Source of the DNA: Parus major
Taxonomy: Eukaryota > Chordata > Aves > Passeriformes > Paridae
Direction: 5' to 3'
Length of the DNA: 64,000 nt
Assembly: GCF_001522545.3 (NCBI RefSeq)
Contig: NC_031769.1
Coordinates: forward strand, 136,098,605-136,162,604
A program made the translations under genes and the position numbers. Every line of letters starts with the position of its first letter. The stretch's first letter is position 1. The notes beneath the pieces are model-generated. The model was not told the DNA's origin. It did no database searches and saw nothing but the letters and a program-made list of their open reading frames with translations. Shown here in pieces: positions 25,113 through 37,457 of this stretch.

Positions 25113-28100
25113 ATAAGTTCTTTTAGTTGCTAGTCCTGTGCATGGGTTTGCTATTTGCCTATATACAGATGACCATGCTTTAAAATCTGTGTTTCCTTTG
25201 GGATGCTTCCATTTGGTCACAACATTTACAGCTATATGGCCTCTTCATCAAGAAGGATGAATGTCATCAACTTCAGATGAAGTGACTAGGAGGTCTAAAT
25301 TCTCATCTTTCCAGAATGATCAGACTGAAGCAAAAGTAAGAGAAAAGTGCTCTCAAAAGCAGAAGCCACATGTTAGGAAAAACATTCAGCCACAGGTTAT
25401 GCCTTTATTCTGAAATGGAGACACACATCTGCCTAGTATTTCTAGGTTACTGAGATTCCTGAATGAGATATTCCCTACCAAGATACAATATAAACATGGA
25501 CCTTCAAAATAGGTTGTGCTCTGTTTACTTCTTCTCCCATTAGTCAGTGCTAGAGATGGTGCAGGGAAGCATTCAGCTCCCAGCGCCATGTGAGCAGCAG
25601 CTGGGAAATAGCAAAGGAACTCTGTATTCATCGTCTTAATGTGATCATATCAAATTGTGGTGAGTGATTTCCTCCAGCCCTATCCCTAGCATCATTTCTC
25701 AGTGTCCCATGGAATCACAGATGGCAGATCAAAACATGCAGTCTGGTCATGTAGCCCATCCTATTGCGGCAGTGCAGCGTTTTCCTTTACAGTAATTCTT
25801 AATGGAACATGCAGCCAAGTCAACTTTTAAGTACCCCTACTTATTCCTCTGTGAAAGTGAAAACTAAAATCAGTTCTGTTACTTATGTGTAGAAATCTTC
25901 CTGCTGTATTTATTTATGACATGGTCTTGTGCTAGACATCAGAAAAAATAAAGAGGAGGAAATGGGTTTTGAAAACATTTGGGACAGTTTTATATAGTAT
26001 TATTACAATTAATTCTCATAAAACCCATCTGCCACACCAAGGGGTTGTGTTACCAGGAAATCATTTAAAAAGGATTCTGAGGGAGAAAGAAATTATAATA
26101 TCCCTTTCCTCTGTTTCTCACACTTCTCAACCTGCTTTTCACAAAAAAAAATAGTTACATAAGCTTTTCCATGCAGACAGCTTACCCTGGTGGCCTTATT
26201 CACCTTGAAGTACTGTGCAGATTAGAGGAAATGCTAGATGCTTCTAACCCAAAATGAGGTTTTTCCATCTGAATGATGCAATAGTCAGTTCTATGCATCC
26301 TATAGCTTGCTATAACATTTGTATCATCCTATAAGTCCTAAAGAGGAAATTAGAAGCAACAATTTCTTTGTGCTTCAGTCTTGTAATTTGGAGGCAGGAC
26401 AGATTGAATAGAGACCCTTCCTCTAAAACCCTAGAAGATAGTTGAGGGGCAAATAGGTTCACATAGGTCTCATGGAAACGGATGAGTAGAAGAATGTACG
26501 ATAACAGGATAAATCACAAGTATCTATGATAAACATAGCACACTTCTGCTTTTTGTCTTGCAAGTATTGCTCCCTTTTACATCTCACCTACTGTAGACTG
26601 TAGGTGTCTGACATGTACTGGAGAGAACCAGACACACCACCTTGCCCAGAGTGGGACCATCTTCTATAGATGCCTATCCTCATCAGTTTACCATCAGGAC
26701 CCATTTAATTCACTTAAATTAGACTTCTACCACTAAAATCAGATTATCAGGCAAGATAAATTTCACCTTAAAGTGCTCCATAAGTGTCACAAAAAATGTA
26801 ACTGGAATTGTTTCCACCAAACTCAAAGGTCCTCTTTAAATATTTGTCAGGGACAAACCATGCAAGGCAGCTCCTCACTGCACCTAGCTGCAGTCTTTTC
26901 TGTAAGCACTGTTGACGTAGGGGTGGGAAAAGCAGGACTCAGATGCATCTGCTCTTGTCATGAAGAAGATGGGTTAGGAAAATAAATAATATGTTGTAAG
27001 GAAGGCATGTAATACATACCACACCTGAAATGTGATGTAGTAGAAATAAACAGGAATGAAGTCATAACCAGGCCTGCAAATTAACTCTTACTTAGGTATT
27101 TTAAAAATTATCAGTAAAGGCAGAATTATGACAGTTCTAGTATATTTATATAAGGATTATTTACATTTTTAAACATTTAGGAAACACTCCTTTCAGTCTA
27201 TTATCAAAAAATATGTCTCATATTTCTTGAGGGCTTTTTCTAGTTTATTACCTAAAGCTTCTGACCAGAAATGTGAAATCAACCTCACTAAAGTCTCATC
27301 ACAGCAGAAACTTTAAAGTGAACTGAATGGAAACATTCTTAACTTAGATGATTATACAAATTCACATTTCTAAACATTTTCCTTAAAACTCAAATTTGCC
27401 AGAGCTTCTGAAATGCCAATGACCTTACATATGCTCCTAAACTATGTGCAAAGATCAGAACAATCAGACCTAATTATGGCAGAAAGAAATTATGCAAGAA
27501 AATCAGAGTTACTCCGTCAACTCCTGTTCCAACTGAAAACCTGGCTGGAAACATCAATAACACTAACATTCCTAACTGCAGGTTTCCATCACCTGGGCAA
27601 CGTGAGTAACCTGGTGCTGAATTTATGAGCAACAACTGCACATCAAACAGCATAAAGAACAGAATGAAATCATTGTTCAGAAGAACCATGAGCAACTCAA
27701 AAAAAAGGGCAGAGCAAAATCGAGCAAAGTGTTAGCAGTTTATATGCCAGAATCAACCACCACTGGCAGGTTTGATGGGTTTTGGTGAACACTTGTAACC
27801 ATCCTGGACCAGGAAAAAGAACTTTGCTTCCTGCTGTTTTGCAACAATGAGAATTAAGTGAACATCAAGATAAACAAAACAAAGCCTGATTTGACAAAAG
27901 AGTAGAGAAATTATGAAATACTGACCAAAATGTCAGCAAGAGCATGAGCACTTGCCAGCATGACTAACAGGAAAGTTAAGACATTAGGAAGACTATACAG
28001 CAGATTTTTTTTTTCTGGGTTTGGGGTTTTTGTTGTTTCTTTTATTGCCTCCCCAAATCTGAAGAGAACTTTTGTGTACATTTCTTGCATTTCAGACCCT

Positions 28101-30671
28101 GTAGGGCCGTTTTGGGATGCACCATTGCAGACAGTATGTCTGCCAGGAACACATCTGTGACCAGGTGCCCATTAAATCATTTCCTGAGCTGTTTTAGGCC
28201 TCTTCTGAGGGCCATTTGGTAGCATGCCAATTCTGGTCTAAAATCTGCAAAGAACCACTGATTAATTGGGCTTTTGCTATTTCACTTTTGTAAGGAGCTG
28301 TGCTCCTCTTACATTCTTATGGGACTCCTTGAGCCGTTTCATTGGCAATTGCAGTAAATTTACCCCCATGTCTATATAGTTTGTAAATTAGATAAAGTAA
28401 CTAATGAACAGGAAAAATACTGCTTTACCAGTGCATCAATGCATTGTTTCCTTCTCACAATCATATTTTGGATTCACTATCTTATCTGATGTACTATCAA
28501 ACATCCAAGTACACAAGTCTTACAAATTCAGTTATTTCCTCTTAACTTGTCATTAAGTAAGATCTTGATATTTTTCTTTTGCTGCACCTAAATCTCATTT
28601 TAATGTACACAGGTGGCTAAATAAGGGCATGATGAATACTCAGCAGGATCTGTTGGAGAAAAAGCAATCAGACATACACTCGTAAGCAGATATTCAACCT
28701 GGAGAATCAAGACATGACAAAGGTGGCACAGCACAGCAAGCTCCACCCAAGAGGAGTAAGCCTGCCCACAGCCCAGGGTGCCCACCTGGCACTGCCATCC
28801 CAGGCCAGAGGAATAAGAGCAACACTGCTAGTTTTGCACATGGACACCTGAGATGCAATCAGACTTTATGGGTGCTGAATTAACTCACAGTTTAGAAAAT
28901 GTGTTACTACAGGGCACAAACATTCAGCTCTTATTTTTGCTTTTGAAAATCTACTCTTAAATTCCATACTATATGTCAAAATTTGACACTTGTTTTCAAT
29001 TAAGAATGCTGTATTAGATACACTCACTGGTCAGCAGACAGTAAGCACATGAAGAAACAGCTGTTGGGCATCTTGGAAAAGAAGGCCCTGACTTCTAATT
29101 CCAAAGGAGATGGATGTCAGAAAACTCGTAGAAATCTGAGCATCCAGCTTCCTGCAAGAAAAATATCTTTATACATCACCAAAAGGTGACTATAAAGATG
29201 TGGCAAATGTCACTGAGACTTTGGAACAGACTCCACTATGACTGTAGAAGGCTTCACGAGGCAAAGGTAGACAAGCCAATGTCTTCAGCTCCTCTGTGTG
29301 ACAAGAACATATTTTGTCAGCCTGACACAGCAACCACTGAAAATCTGTCACTACCAAGTTTAGCAAGTATCTGAAACTATTGATCAATGGGATTCTTGCA
29401 AGTGGACTTTTTTCAGATGTCCAGAATGAAAGACAAAATAATCTCTCTTAACACAAATACTATCAGAGCCCTGACCTTCCCTGTTACATTAAGAGCCCCA
29501 TTGATCTGAAATTTATCAATTTTTTCCAGGATTAGAACAGGGTTCCCCAAATCCTCACAGCAGTTTTGCTCTCAGTGGCTGCCATATATAAGTAATATAT
29601 CTTCTAAAGTCAATGGCATTTCATAGAGTATAATACACTGATTTCCTGACAACTTATCACATACAGTCTTGGAGAATGGCAGGTAGAAGAAAGTGGAACC
29701 TGTAGTAGTGTGTCTGCTCTCAGCTGTCTGTAATTTCAGTCACAACAGAGCCAGCAATGAAGAGCAGAGGGAGAGGAATAACCCCGAGGGTTTTCTGTTA
29801 CACACAACAGCTTGCAAACCTGGCCTCCCTCTGAAATAAGCCTTGTGCCTGAAAACCATTTCACCTCTATCTCATGATGAGCCCAGTCACACATGAAGGG
29901 ATGCTTAGCTATTAAATATCAAAGGGATCGTTTTGTCTTGCTTTAGCTTGTTTGCAAAGCATGTTTATTCAAGGCAAGGACAACTCAAAAGATCAGATGC
30001 AGAATGATCCAGCCAATGTAAAATGGAACTTGTGATGATTTTGCTACTCCTTAAACTTGAAAGTCACATCACAGAGCAAAAAACACTGCTTCAATAAAAA
30101 TATAAACAACATGCCAAACATTTCTAGTAACTTTGGCTTTCTACCTGACTGGCCTCAGGGAGCTTCTGTGACTGTAGAATGAGTTCAGTATCACAAAGAC
30201 AAAGAAACCAGTGGTGGCATAACAAGCACAGCTCCCACTTACATGAGTATGGAGATTCAGAGCTTGATCCCATATATCTGTCTAGTTTTGTCAAGGACAA
30301 TGGAGCTCCAGCCATTTACACTATTCTGGCACTGGTCTAAATCAAAATTTAACAACAGGGTGGTAGGAAAAAACCAACCTAAACAATTATCTTTATTAGC
30401 TTTAGGAAAGGGAGGACAGGGCTTTCTTCCCCTAAGGCTTTCCAAGAAACATGTCAGAAAGATTCAAATACACAGACAAAACAAATAGAACAGAAAGAAA
30501 TGAGAGCTATCAGTAAAACAGATGTTAGTGATGCCAAGGGGAAAAAAAAGGTACACCTTTACATTATTAAAAGTTGTTTTTTTTCTGGCAAGTGGCAACT
30601 GTGACTGAGTTGGTGCTTCCAGAGTACGTTTAAAAGAAGAAATCCAAATAATGGTGTATGCCTACAATTCT
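25113..30671. other. Unique non-coding DNA
   Basis: No gene or clear transposon is recognisable. The frames present are at most 73 to 81 codons and overlap on both strands. The section 28150-28400 is low in simple repeats and has a mixed composition that could be conserved non-coding sequence, but nothing specific supports that. A short T/G tract lies at about 28003-28042. Confidence 0.65.
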
Positions 30672-30725
30672 TCATAGAATCACAAAACACCCTGAGTTGA
30701 GACTTAGAAGGATCATCAACCTCCA
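30672..30725 (-). mobile_element. CR1 LINE 3-prime tail fragment
   Basis: The segment opens with TCATAGAATCACAAAACACC, then CTGAGTTGAGACTTAGAAGG and ATCATCAACCTCCA. This matches the reverse complement of the avian CR1 terminus (octamer repeats followed by a GAGTTGGAA...GATCATC block). Only the last 50 bp or so of the element remain, and it merges into TATATAGATATATA-type simple sequence to the right. Confidence 0.7.
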
Positions 30726-30837
30726 CATATATAGATATATACAGTTACATACACACTAAACCAACACACTCTATACATTATTGTTGATATTTATTTTCAA
30801 ATACATTTTGTATTTCCCTACAGTTTCTCATCCAAAC

Positions 30838-30876
30838 TCACTGCAGTCAATGGAAAAACTTCCATTGCTTTGAAGA
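30838..30876. repeat. MITE-like relic, ancient amniote family (candidate)
   Basis: The segment contains TCACTGCAGTCAATGG, a short spacer and CTTCCATTGCTTTGAAG, so that CAATGGAA and TTCCATTG form a small inverted repeat. The GTCAATGGA / TCCATTG pairing is the central part of an old palindromic repeat seen in many sauropsid genomes. Related candidate pieces lie at 36241, 42579 and 44158. Identification is from memory of the motif, and the piece is short. Confidence 0.4.
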
Positions 30877-32980
30877 GACTTTGGAAGAGACTCTGAGAAG
30901 CTATTGCAAAACAGAATTGTCACCTATCTTCCTTGTGCAGTACTTTTTTTTCTTTATAATTATCATTCAATTAACATATTTTTTTTATTTATGAAATTGA
31001 TCTTATCAATGCTGTTCTGTCCAGGCACGGGAACTACATTATCTCCCTTTACCAAACTGAAATGAAAGAAAACTTTTACACCCTTGGGCATTTTTTTCCC
31101 TTTTCCAGCTATGTCTGTGTTTATCTGTTTTAGTTTTTTTTTTTCTTTAGTTTTGACTTTTTTTTCATTCATTGTAAATAAAAAGTCTCCAGAGGAACTT
31201 CCTGGATTCTCAGTTTTGAATAAGGCTAATCAGGTTCCCAGAGAACAATCTTGCTTTTTATGCTTTTTATGTCTATCTGCAGATCCAACTCTCTTCAGGG
31301 CTCTTCAGCAGAAATATTTTAGATCTTCAGAACAAAAGTTGCTGAGCACCAGCTTCAGTTTTCTCTTAAGTTTCCTTTAACCCACTCCTTATACACAACT
31401 TCTGTAGCAGCACTCTATAGGATATTATGCAGAGTGCTTCAACATACAGATCTTAGATCCAAACAAAGAGTTCAGCTCCCTTTGATTACATTAACTTTTT
31501 AATCCAAAAGGTTTTTGGTGAAGCATATGTTCTGCATCATTAAAATCAGATATTCTCACTTTGATCTTTAAGTTCTCTCAGTTGACTGCTTCTCCAAACT
31601 ACAAACTATTTGAGCTTTTGAAGTTATCTTCTTGCTCTGTACAGAAAACCTGAGCCTTCAGCCAGATTTGATAGGGTTACAAGATAATAACCATATACTA
31701 TTGCATTTACTTTTTAACTATTAAACTTTGCTCCACAAAAAAAACTGAAACTTTGTCAGAAAAATCTTAAATGCAATAACTGTAAACCAGAGAGAATTTT
31801 CTATGTAAAGTTAGATACCTAAGTTTTCTCAATAAATCTAGGAACATTCTGTTTCAATGTACACTATCTTTTACACTCAGTACTTATCAAAGGAACGTGG
31901 GTTTTTTTTTTCCTTTTCCTTTTCTTTCAAAGTCAACAAGAGCCTGGACAGGCAAAGATAGGAATCCTGTGCATTTAAAGTAGTGCAAATGGCACACAGT
32001 GAATGTCAGCAGCCAGACTGTCACAAAAACAAACTTTCCTCAGCATGGAAAGCCAGCGAACAATTGCAGAAGTTGAAGTGTGACATTACAGGAAGATTAA
32101 TTAAAGAAGCTGGGCCAGCTGAAAACAGCCAAGAAGGCCATTTGTCACTGGACTACAACAGGCATTAAATGGCTTCCAAAAATAGCAGGACTACTGGTCC
32201 CATGACACATCTCAGGGATTCTGGAAGGAAATACCTAGCCCAGCCAGAACACCCAGCCTGGAGATGTGGTACAAGAAGCATCCAAGCTCCTGATCCCATT
32301 GATCAGATGTTAAAAGCTTTGGCAGGAACTATTTGGTTCTCAAATTTTAAAAATAATAGAAAGAGAAGAAAGCATTCAACCAGATGCAAAAAATGCCAGT
32401 TAAAATGAGAGGCAAAGGAAAATTCAAGATGGAGTTTTTAACACTGATTGAAATAGACAATAATTGTGACTCCATGAAGGAGGAGGGTCACCCAGTCAGT
32501 TTCTTAAGACATTTTAACATGACACTAAAGGTGGAGGAGGTGTGATTGAATGTGAATGTTCATGAAATACAATCCACATATAAGTGAGCAATTATTGATT
32601 CATAAAGTGGAATAAAATCCTCGATGTTTCTGATGAAATAAAGTAATTCTGCATTAAATTTTATCAAATATCATCTTATAAATGTGACATTTGTCAAGAA
32701 CCAAGCATCTAATAAAATGTATTCCCTACTACGTCCTGTCTTGTGTGTATAAGAGTGACTATGTGTGTCTGTAAATAAAAAGCTACACATTCTATTTTAA
32801 TTTGGGAAGTTATTTTCATTTCAAGCATTCTCTGCATGGGGCAAATGACTTCTGAAGATGAAAACATTTCCCACACATGCTTCACATCATGTAACAAGAG
32901 AAAGATCACTCCCAAATTCAATCTCTCATTCATGTCTTCCCATCCCCCTTTTTTCTCCCTGTTTCTTTTTTTCTTAAAAA
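30877..32980. other. Unique AT-rich DNA with pyrimidine tracts
   Basis: No gene is recognisable. T-rich tracts lie at about 31129-31166 and 31901-31928, and the C/T-rich sequence at 32936-32976 leads into the purine repeat at 32981. The frames at 31983-32408 on plus (61 and 79 codons, adjacent) have no recognisable product. Confidence 0.65.
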
Positions 32981-33044
32981 CAAGAAAGCAAGAAAGCAAG
33001 AAAGCAAGAAAGAAAGCGAGAAAGCAAGAAAGCAAGAAAGAAGG
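32981..33044. repeat. CAAGAAAG octamer tandem repeat
   Basis: About seven copies of the 8-base unit CAAGAAAG, with one AAAG partial unit and one CGAGAAAG variant near 33013-33020. The tract follows a pyrimidine-rich stretch on the same strand (32936-32976), so a polypyrimidine-to-polypurine switch sits at its left edge. It yields the low-complexity KARKQESKK translation of the overlapping 141-codon frame (32836-33261), which is therefore not a credible gene. Confidence 0.9.
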
Positions 33045-35974
33045 GTGTTTGGCAAATCAACAACAGAAATATTTCAGAAAATGTCCAAGCCATACAATCT
33101 TAAACTTAATTCAGACTGAATCACATGAAAAAAGACATCTTGTGAAGAAGTCATTTCTACATGCCATCTTTTTCCAATTACTTCTCAGTAACAATTTAAT
33201 GAGAGCTGTAAAATACAGTGCATATCCACCACTGCATGACTGCAGTACTCAAAGCTTCTGAAACTCAGGTATCTGAATTTACCAGCTTTCTTTAGTGCCA
33301 ATTCATTCAAATACTTTAGCATATGCATTCATATACAGTTATTTAGCATAACTGTATTCAAATGAGCAATTAATCTAATGTTTATGTCTCTGATTCTAAA
33401 ACTATATATGATGGTCCAAATCTGGCAGATTTATAATAACTAAGATCCATTCAAACTGATGAAATTCTAAACATAAAAGAATTCAGTAGAGTTTAATGGC
33501 AGAAACATTTAGTATGATAAAAGAAAATTATTTAAGCTTAATATACATTTTTCTTTTCTAATTATATTTCCTTTATATACTTCCTAGATTAAGCTAAATC
33601 TATACTATCCAATAAACATAATGGTATTAAATGTTCATATAATAGTCTAAAGAAATAACAATTAAAAGCCCATGATTTAGTTACTCTGCGTAACTCATCA
33701 TTCTCAGAGAACGAAATATTGGATTAATTCATTTACTTTCAACCAAGCACTCTTCTAGAGATAGACTGCATTTCCTTCTTTGTTTCATTTGCTATCTACT
33801 TCTATAAAAATAAAAAAATCTTACCTGAAATTCCTAACTTGTTGTTGAACCTCATTGTTGACCACATTAGAATAATTTCATGAACAGTATATTAAGAGAT
33901 ATTAAATAATTTAAAATATTATTAGCATGCTACTTTTTGTACTTATATTACATTTGAAGAAATTTATAAAAATATGCAATACTTACTACAATATCTACTA
34001 AATATTTAACTTACATGAACTTTGTTTACAAGAATTTTTACTACATTTCTTCTCCTTTTCCCAGTAATACAGAAGATAACTGTTTTCTGCAATTTCAAAG
34101 CCTAACTCCTGTGAAAGGTATTTTTTGTCTGTATGCATTGCAATGTTGCTGCCCTCACCAAGAAAATGCACATGCCTTATCCTGGTAGTGCCTTCTCTTG
34201 CCTGTATGAATTTTAAAACAGTAGGAAAAGATTATATTCAGCTAGGCAATAGCACTGCAGCCTTGAAGATACCAGAGGAATTACTTAGATGGTATCTGCA
34301 CACAGATAAGGAGGAAACAGAAGAGGGATCTGGGAAGAGCCTGTTCCAGGGGCAGACTTGCTCCAGGTCAGAAGAATAAATTCACTCTTGCCTTTGCAGA
34401 GCTTCCAGCTCAACAACATCCTACTACTTTACACTTCGGAAGAGAAGGAACTTTTATGCCATTAGAAAGTTTCTGTAGTTCTGGAGAACAAATACTATAG
34501 AATTAAAAGAAAACCAGAACCTGAGCCAGTGGCTACTGAAAGCCAGTAGAAGGGAATTCCATTGCCCTCACTGGTCTCCTGCATATACAGCGTTACATGT
34601 GAGCTGCACACATTAGCTGGTCACCTGCTCTCAGCTTTTTCTTAATCCCATTTTACAAAGCTAATCTTCATCTTCTAATGACAATCTAATTGCTTGGTGC
34701 CATGTTTACTAGTGGGAATGAACCACAAGCCATGTTACTGTAAAATAAGAGGAGTATTCCAGTGACTGGGAGGTTAAAAACTCCCAATCTGTAGAGAGGG
34801 AAAACTTGTTTAACTCTCTGGTACAAATTATTTCCAGGTGCTCATAATTATCACTCATGGAGCTTGATTTTCCGATTTCTACATCTAAATATATACTTGA
34901 CAAGTTAAACTTTTCATCATGTGCAGCAGTCTCCTAAAAGCTGAGAAGAAGGATAGGCTGCTGATGGTTGAAACCCATTTCACTTAAAATAGCAACACTT
35001 AATTACAAATCTTGTTGTTTATTCCTTTTCAAAGTATTTCAGATATATCTTTTTCCCAAAGGAAATAATATTGTATATTGTTAAACTGGTAAGTATTATT
35101 GCATCTGCTCATGAACAAGAATTGCGAATAGCCGAATAATTACTTGGGAAGGCTCAGAAACTACACAGAATAAAAAAAAATGTCTGTCAAAAGCTAATGT
35201 TTTCCATTATGTAGACTTCCTGAAGTTCTCTTACTGCACACATAAGATTTTGCTATTCACGAAATGCAAAATTCACATGAGTGTGCATGTGTTAACAGAC
35301 ATGACATAGAAAAGCAACAGATTGAACACCAGGTGTTTAAATATATGTTCAAAATATACATGTAAGTCCTTATGCTTACATACTTTTGCCCCTATCCAGA
35401 CAAAAAGCTATTCAAAGAAAGTAAAAATGGTTTAGTAAAAAAGTCTAGCAAGTGAAACTTCAACAGAATTTACAAAAGGAGCACCCTATACCATGTTAGT
35501 GCTTCTTAAGTTCTTGCCAGTTTTAACCTTCTGTGCATCTTTCTGTCATCTTTCAGAAGCCTGCTTTTTGCCCATCTGGAATCTGTGAAATTAATCAGTC
35601 AATTAATTCTGAAGCAACTCTGACATAAGTTTATTAAAGGTGACCCTGGAGACTCTATTAAAGTGAACTTTTAGCAAAAGCCATAAACACAAGTGTTTTC
35701 CGTGCAGTATTAGAATTATACATAAAATCATCATAAAGATCTGTACCATTCTTATACTGGCTGCAAAATTACAACTCCTGAAACCCTACAAAAGATCAAC
35801 CTCATGATCTACTGTGGCAGGATCATTCTAAAGGACATGCCTTAAATCAGGAAGATGTCTTTTTGCATTAAAGAGTGCATTACAGGAGGGCGAAGGTTCT
35901 GCTTGTTTCTGCAACAGCAAACACCTGCAGACTCCAGGCTCTCAATACCTGCAACATTACTAATGATTAAATTA
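33045..35974. other. Unique AT-rich non-coding DNA
   Basis: No gene or transposon is recognisable. The part at 33300-34030 is particularly AT-rich. The frames are short and without domains. Confidence 0.65.
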
Positions 35975-36060
35975 ATAGTGGCAGGGCTTGAAATTGAGTC
36001 CACTTGATCTTAGGGTCTCACAGATTAAAGTATTAGTCCACTGAACCATGTTACTAGACT
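35975..36060 (-). mobile_element. tRNA-derived SINE relic, MIR-like (candidate)
   Basis: AGTGGCAGGGCTTGAAATTG followed by TTAGTCCACTGAACCATGTT resembles the reverse complement of the tRNA-derived head of MIR-type SINEs: the TGGCAGAGC...TTGAA part corresponds to the promoter B-box side and the TCCACTGAACCATG part to the A-box side. The copy is strongly diverged, so the exact family cannot be given. Confidence 0.5.
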
Positions 36061-36240
36061 TCACCTTAATCTATTAGATACTTCCTTGTCTTTGTTCAAT
36101 AGGAATGGTAGGAAAAAAAAACCAAAATAATAGTAATCTTGGAAGAGTTACAAGTAAATATGCAGAAATTTCAACAGACAGCCTAGTCAAAGCATACTTA
36201 ACACTGACTGTCTGCAAATTAAACTACACTGGGCTGTTGT

Positions 36241-36290
36241 AGGCCAGATCCTCAGCTTTTGTAAATTAACAGGCCTCCAAGGCTCTGAAA
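36241..36290. repeat. MITE-like relic, ancient amniote family (candidate)
   Basis: The segment starts AGGCCAGATCCTCAGCTTTT and continues GTAAATTAACAGGCCTCC. The order CCAGATCCTCAGCT...TGTAAAT matches one arm of an old palindromic repeat common in turtle, crocodile and bird genomes. Only one arm is visible. Compare 42579-42690 and 44158-44222. Confidence 0.5.
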
Positions 36291-36394
36291 TTTTCATCTG
36301 CAAGAATATGAAAAAATATTTTGTTATTACTTTGATGCTTTCATGCTAGAATAAAAACTCTGGGAGAATTGCAAGGAAAACATTCAATTTCTAC

Positions 36395-36480
36395 CTGGAT
36401 AAAGTGATGCACAGGCAAACTAAATGACTCAGAATCACACAACTGTTTGAAGACAGAAAAAGACATAGATAGAATCACTC
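36395..36480 (-). mobile_element. MIR-like SINE relic (candidate)
   Basis: GATGCACAGGCAAACTAAAT followed by GACTCAGAATCACACAACTG resembles the reverse complement of the MIR body, where AGGTTAAGTGACTTGCCCAAGG precedes TCACACAGCT. It has the same orientation as the piece at 35975-36060 about 300 bp away, but in an intact minus-strand copy this portion should lie to the left of the head, so the two pieces are not one simple element. Confidence 0.35.
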
Positions 36481-37280
36481 TTTCTGTTCTTCTGTTCCCA
36501 CAATTAATCTTTTGGAACAGTGTACCTGGTACCTGAAGATGAAATACCATTTGTTAAACAACAGGTACTAAGCACGTGTGCACTCTGTGATTGTATTTTG
36601 ACATGCATTTACCCCACCTAATTCCAGGGATTCATTGAATACACCCTTTCCAGGTACTTTGGTCACAGGGGAATGAGAAGCAATTTCAGAGTTCAATTCA
36701 GACACCAGGTGAACACCTTTCCTAAGGGTACCACCCATCTTACTCCTACTGCAAGAAAAACCCAGACCAGCTGCACTGGTTAGATGCCTGTTACTGAAGG
36801 AGCAGTTCAAACCTATGTCTTTTGCTCTATTAGGTGCCAGAAGTGAACACAGCATGATACAAAATGACAAAAAAAAAATTGCATCTTTACTTATATGTAG
36901 AACTGTGGCCTGAGTTTCTTAGTTCACACCAGTTCTAAAACCAAACAAAACATAAACCAAGTCAGGGACCGTGGGGGTTGAACAGATTGCAAAGTGCAAG
37001 AAAAACACAAAGAAATCAGAGATACCATTAGAAGCACATACAACAAAAGAAATTCAAGCCAGAAATACCCAGAAGCTTATTTCCTTCATGTTTCACGGAA
37101 CATATTGCAAAACTGCAGTGAGTTGGCATAAATTTGTCAACTTAAGCTTTGGTAGGAAACGTCTGATAGTAGGAGATCACACTTGTGAGGGTAGAAGCAA
37201 AATGAACTAATACAAAAGGCAGGTGGTGAGTGGCAGCAGAAAGGAACGCTGCCAGTAATTGATTTGGTCTCTTTTAATAC
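36481..37280. other. Unique non-coding DNA
   Basis: Nothing recognisable apart from an A run near 36870-36878. The frames at 36568-36870 (minus, 100 codons) and 36971-37210 (plus, 79 codons) have no domain. Confidence 0.6.
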
Positions 37281-37342
37281 CTTCCCTTCCCTTCCCTTCC
37301 CTTCCCTTCCCTTCCCTTCCCTTCCCTTCCCTTCCCTTCCCT
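37281..37342. repeat. CTTCC pentamer microsatellite at gap edge
   Basis: Twelve exact CTTCC units plus two bases, without interruption, ending where the assembly gap starts. On the minus strand the unit is GGAAG, which reads as GGG runs separated by AA, so four adjacent units fit the simple G-quadruplex pattern. The array probably continues into the gap: the sequence just after it (37460-37470) still contains CCTTCCC. Confidence 0.95.
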
Positions 37343-37457
37343 NNNNNNNNNNNNNNNNNNNNNNNNNNNNNNNNNNNNNNNNNNNNNNNNNNNNNNNNNN
37401 NNNNNNNNNNNNNNNNNNNNNNNNNNNNNNNNNNNNNNNNNNNNNNNNNNNNNNNNN
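37343..37457. other. Assembly gap (115 N)
   Basis: A run of 115 undetermined bases directly after the pentamer array. The odd length suggests an estimated rather than a placeholder gap size. Open frames that run through the N block are artefacts of translating unknown bases. Confidence 0.99.

Noticed and set aside
32836..33261. 141-codon frame including a Lys/Gln/Ser repeat
   Set aside because: The repetitive part is simple translation of the CAAGAAAG array, and the rest has no domain.
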